From: Acidobacteriaceae bacterium
GTDB taxonomy: Bacteria; Acidobacteriota; Terriglobia; Terriglobales; SbA1
NCBI GenBank assembly: GCA_003136335.1
Contig: PLEA01000604.1
Location: forward strand, 190-6,359
Length of the DNA: 6,170 nucleotides
Reading direction: 5' to 3'
The position numbers and the translations under genes were made by a program. The notes beneath the pieces were generated by a model. The model saw only the letters and a program-made list of their open reading frames with translations. It was not told the origin of the DNA and made no database searches. Position 1 is the stretch's first letter. Each line of letters begins with the position of its first letter. Of this stretch, positions 4,356-6,170 are shown in pieces.

Positions 4356-6170
4356 ATGTTGCCCGCCAGTGTTCCTTCGTTCCTCTCCGCCTGTTTGCGG
4401 CGGTCCTTCCGTGTCTTGATTCTCATCCCTTTCATTCTCTTCTTCGCAGTTTCGGCTTTTGCGCAAAACACCAATGGCCGCGTGATCGGCACCATTACCG
4501 ACCCACAGGGTGCGGCCGTAGCCGGCGCAAAAGTCGGCGTAAACAACATCGGCACCAATGCCCACTGGAATACCGTGACCGACAGTGCCGGATCGTACCA
4601 AGTGCTGGACCTTCCCATTGGCATGTACTCGGTCACGGTTGAGGTCGCGGGCTTCCACAAAGCGGTCACCGATGCGCAGGAACTCACCATCGGGCAGTCC
4701 TTGCGCATCGACGTGCGCCTGAAAGTTGGCGCGATCACAGAAACTGTCCAGGTACAGTCGGAAGCAGCGCAGGTAGAAACAGTGAATCCCACGGTCGGCG
4801 GTACGGTCACCGGCGCGCCGATCCAGGATCTGCCTCTGAATGGCCGCAATGTTTTGGATCTGGCGTTGACCCAACCCGGCGTCGTGCCGGCGCCCGAAGC
4901 TGGCTACGGCGGCGGTCAGTTCACTGTGGCCGGAGGCCGCGCCGATGCGGTGAGTTATCTGCTCAATGGCGGCACGAACGACTCTGTGACCGGCAACAGC
5001 GTGGTGTTTAATCCGAATCCCGATACTATCGCCGAGTTCCGCATCCTGAGTAACAACTACACGGCGGAATACGGCCGCAATGGTGGTGGCACGGTCAGCG
5101 TAGTTACCAAGTCGGGAACGAACCAGGTCCACGGAAGTCTGTTTGAGTACCTGCGAAACGACGCCTTCAACGCCAATGATTTCTTCGACAATCTTAACGG
5201 CCAGCCTCGTCCCGTGCTGAAGCGCAGTCAGTTTGGTGGCACGCTGGGTGGTCCGATCGTGAAAGATCGCATTTTCTTCTTTTTCGGATATGAGGGACAG
5301 CGCCTTTCAGCCCTGTTGAATGGAAACGTGGTAGCCACCTATACGCCTGCGGAGCTGACTGGTGACTTCTCCCAAGCCGCGAATGGTGGCCCCGATCCCA
5401 ACGTTGCTGCCTTCCTTTCAAGCCATCCTTATTTCGTGCCGGCGGGTGGGAATCCCGCAAACGCCATCATCGATCCCGCTAAGATCGATCCGGTTGCCCA
5501 GGCCTTCATCAGTGCGGGCCTGATTCCAACATCTCCGAGCGGGCAGCTTTTCCCCAGGGGGAGCTCAACCAACAACTTCAACGAATATACGGGCAGAGCC
5601 GATTTTTATGTGACGCAGAACGACCGCTTCTCGGTCACCGTGGGATCGAGCAGCGGACCTGCGCTAAGCCCGTTTTCGGCAAACGGGGGAGACCCCAGCG
5701 TCCCGGGCTTTCCGGACAGCAGTACCACCACCAACCAGTTTTTGAACATCGGCTACACGAAGACAGTCTCGGCCGCTTTGCTGAACGAGTTCCACGCGAC
5801 CGCGGCCCGCTACTTCAACCAGTCAACGCCCGCGAGTCATCCTCCTACTCCATCTGCTCTGGGCATCCAGATAAATTCTGACTTGCCTTACGCTCCACCC
5901 ATCATCAACCTCTTCGATAGCGGCCTGAACCTAGGTTTCAATGAAAACGTGCCCCGCAAGAAGGCAGACAACACCTATGCTGTGTCGGACTCACTTGCCT
6001 GGACCAAGGGACGGCATACGGTGAAGGCTGGTGGCAAGTTCGCCTTTTTGCAGGAGAATTCCGTCTATAGCTACGCCACCAATGGCTGGTTCTTTTTCTA
6101 CGGAGCTGGAACCAGCGTCGGCTCTGGCACTGACCTCGCGGACTTCCTGTTTGGCGCACCCGACGAATAC
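4356..6170 (+). CDS. Oar-like TonB-dependent outer-membrane receptor, N-terminal 605 codons (3' end outside window)
   Basis: The frame runs from ATG 4356 to the window end without a stop. Residues 1-36 form a signal peptide (basic LRRSFR at 14-19, hydrophobic 20-33, cleavage after AFA at 34-36). A carboxypeptidase-regulatory-like beta-sandwich covers about 40-125 (GRVIGTITDPQGAAVAGAKV, DSAGSYQVLDLPIGMYSVTV). The plug domain follows at about 150-260, with LPLNGRN at 159-165, VAGGRADAVSYLLNG at 191-205 and AEYGRNGGGTVSVVTKSGTN at 237-256. The barrel begins with FHGxLFEY-like HGSLFEYLRNDAFNANDFF at 259-277, then RSQFGGTLGGPI at 290-301 and DRIFFFFGYEG at 304-314. This order is that of the large Oar/Cna-B-type TonB-dependent transporters, usually 1000-1200 residues, so about half is missing only because the window ends. 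Such receptors import bulky substrates, often glycans or oligopeptides, using TonB energy; the substrate is not readable here. No separate partner gene (TonB, SusD-like) is visible. Confidence 0.93.
   Translation, partial: MLPASVPSFLSACLRRSFRVLILIPFILFFAVSAFAQNTNGRVIGTITDPQGAAVAGAKVGVNNIGTNAHWNTVTDSAGSYQVLDLPIGMYSVTVEVAGFHKAVTDAQELTIGQSLRIDVRLKVGAITETVQVQSEAAQVETVNPTVGGTVTGAPIQDLPLNGRNVLDLALTQPGVVPAPEAGYGGGQFTVAGGRADAVSYLLNGGTNDSVTGNSVVFNPNPDTIAEFRILSNNYTAEYGRNGGGTVSVVTKSGTNQVHGSLFEYLRNDAFNANDFFDNLNGQPRPVLKRSQFGGTLGGPIVKDRIFFFFGYEGQRLSALLNGNVVATYTPAELTGDFSQAANGGPDPNVAAFLSSHPYFVPAGGNPANAIIDPAKIDPVAQAFISAGLIPTSPSGQLFPRGSSTNNFNEYTGRADFYVTQNDRFSVTVGSSSGPALSPFSANGGDPSVPGFPDSSTTTNQFLNIGYTKTVSAALLNEFHATAARYFNQSTPASHPPTPSALGIQINSDLPYAPPIINLFDSGLNLGFNENVPRKKADNTYAVSDSLAWTKGRHTVKAGGKFAFLQENSVYSYATNGWFFFYGAGTSVGSGTDLADFLFGAPDEY

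Noticed and set aside
4260..4424. Similar strings TTCGTGTCTTTCCGTG and CTTCCGTGTCTTG around the receptor start, considered as a dispersed repeat
   Set aside because: Short and imperfect; the second copy is inside the signal-peptide coding sequence and no further copies are seen in the window.
4145..5132. Long minus-strand frames 4849-4145 and 5132-4284
   Set aside because: They lie opposite the clearly coding TonB-dependent receptor and show no recognisable family.

Overview
The window reads like a Terriglobia-type Acidobacteriota chromosome. No taxonomic marker gene is present, so this is inferred from gene content. The pointers are an Oar-like TonB-dependent receptor with an N-terminal carboxypeptidase-regulatory-like domain and an LPLNGRN plug motif, a multi-domain ASH/HYDIN-type (choice-of-anchor D) lipoprotein with a C-terminal fibronectin III domain, a TPR protein, and GC-rich codon use.

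Layout. (1) 1-432, plus: the 3' end of a TPR-repeat protein. (2) 474-2129, minus, convergent with it: an exported lipoprotein built from four ~104-residue Ig-like ASH repeats and one FN3 domain; the two central repeats look recently duplicated. (3) 2130-2499: a gene-free stretch holding the lipoprotein's leader. It contains a long imperfect stem-loop and an upstream segment that could pair with part of it in a mutually exclusive way. (4) 2500-2772, plus: a short winged-HTH fragment resembling the DNA-binding part of AbiEi-family type IV antitoxins, probably a remnant. (5) 3505-2838, minus: a broken higB toxin tail, an intact higA antitoxin, then a 76-residue HNH nuclease-like gene whose ATG overlaps the higA stop (ATGA). 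(6) About 3.51-4.1 kb: no gene that I can support. (7) 4109-6170, plus: a candidate sigma70-type promoter, a ~200 nt leader and the first 605 codons of a TonB-dependent outer-membrane receptor that runs off the window.

Functionally, two cell-envelope genes flank a small accessory patch of toxin-antitoxin and nuclease genes, most of them truncated or decayed. The best candidate for something unusual is the higA-HNH pair. The antitoxin has lost its own toxin but stays intact, has a non-typical C-terminal tail and appears translationally coupled to a small HNH protein. The second candidate is the switch-like leader of the lipoprotein gene. Neither is proven by sequence alone.
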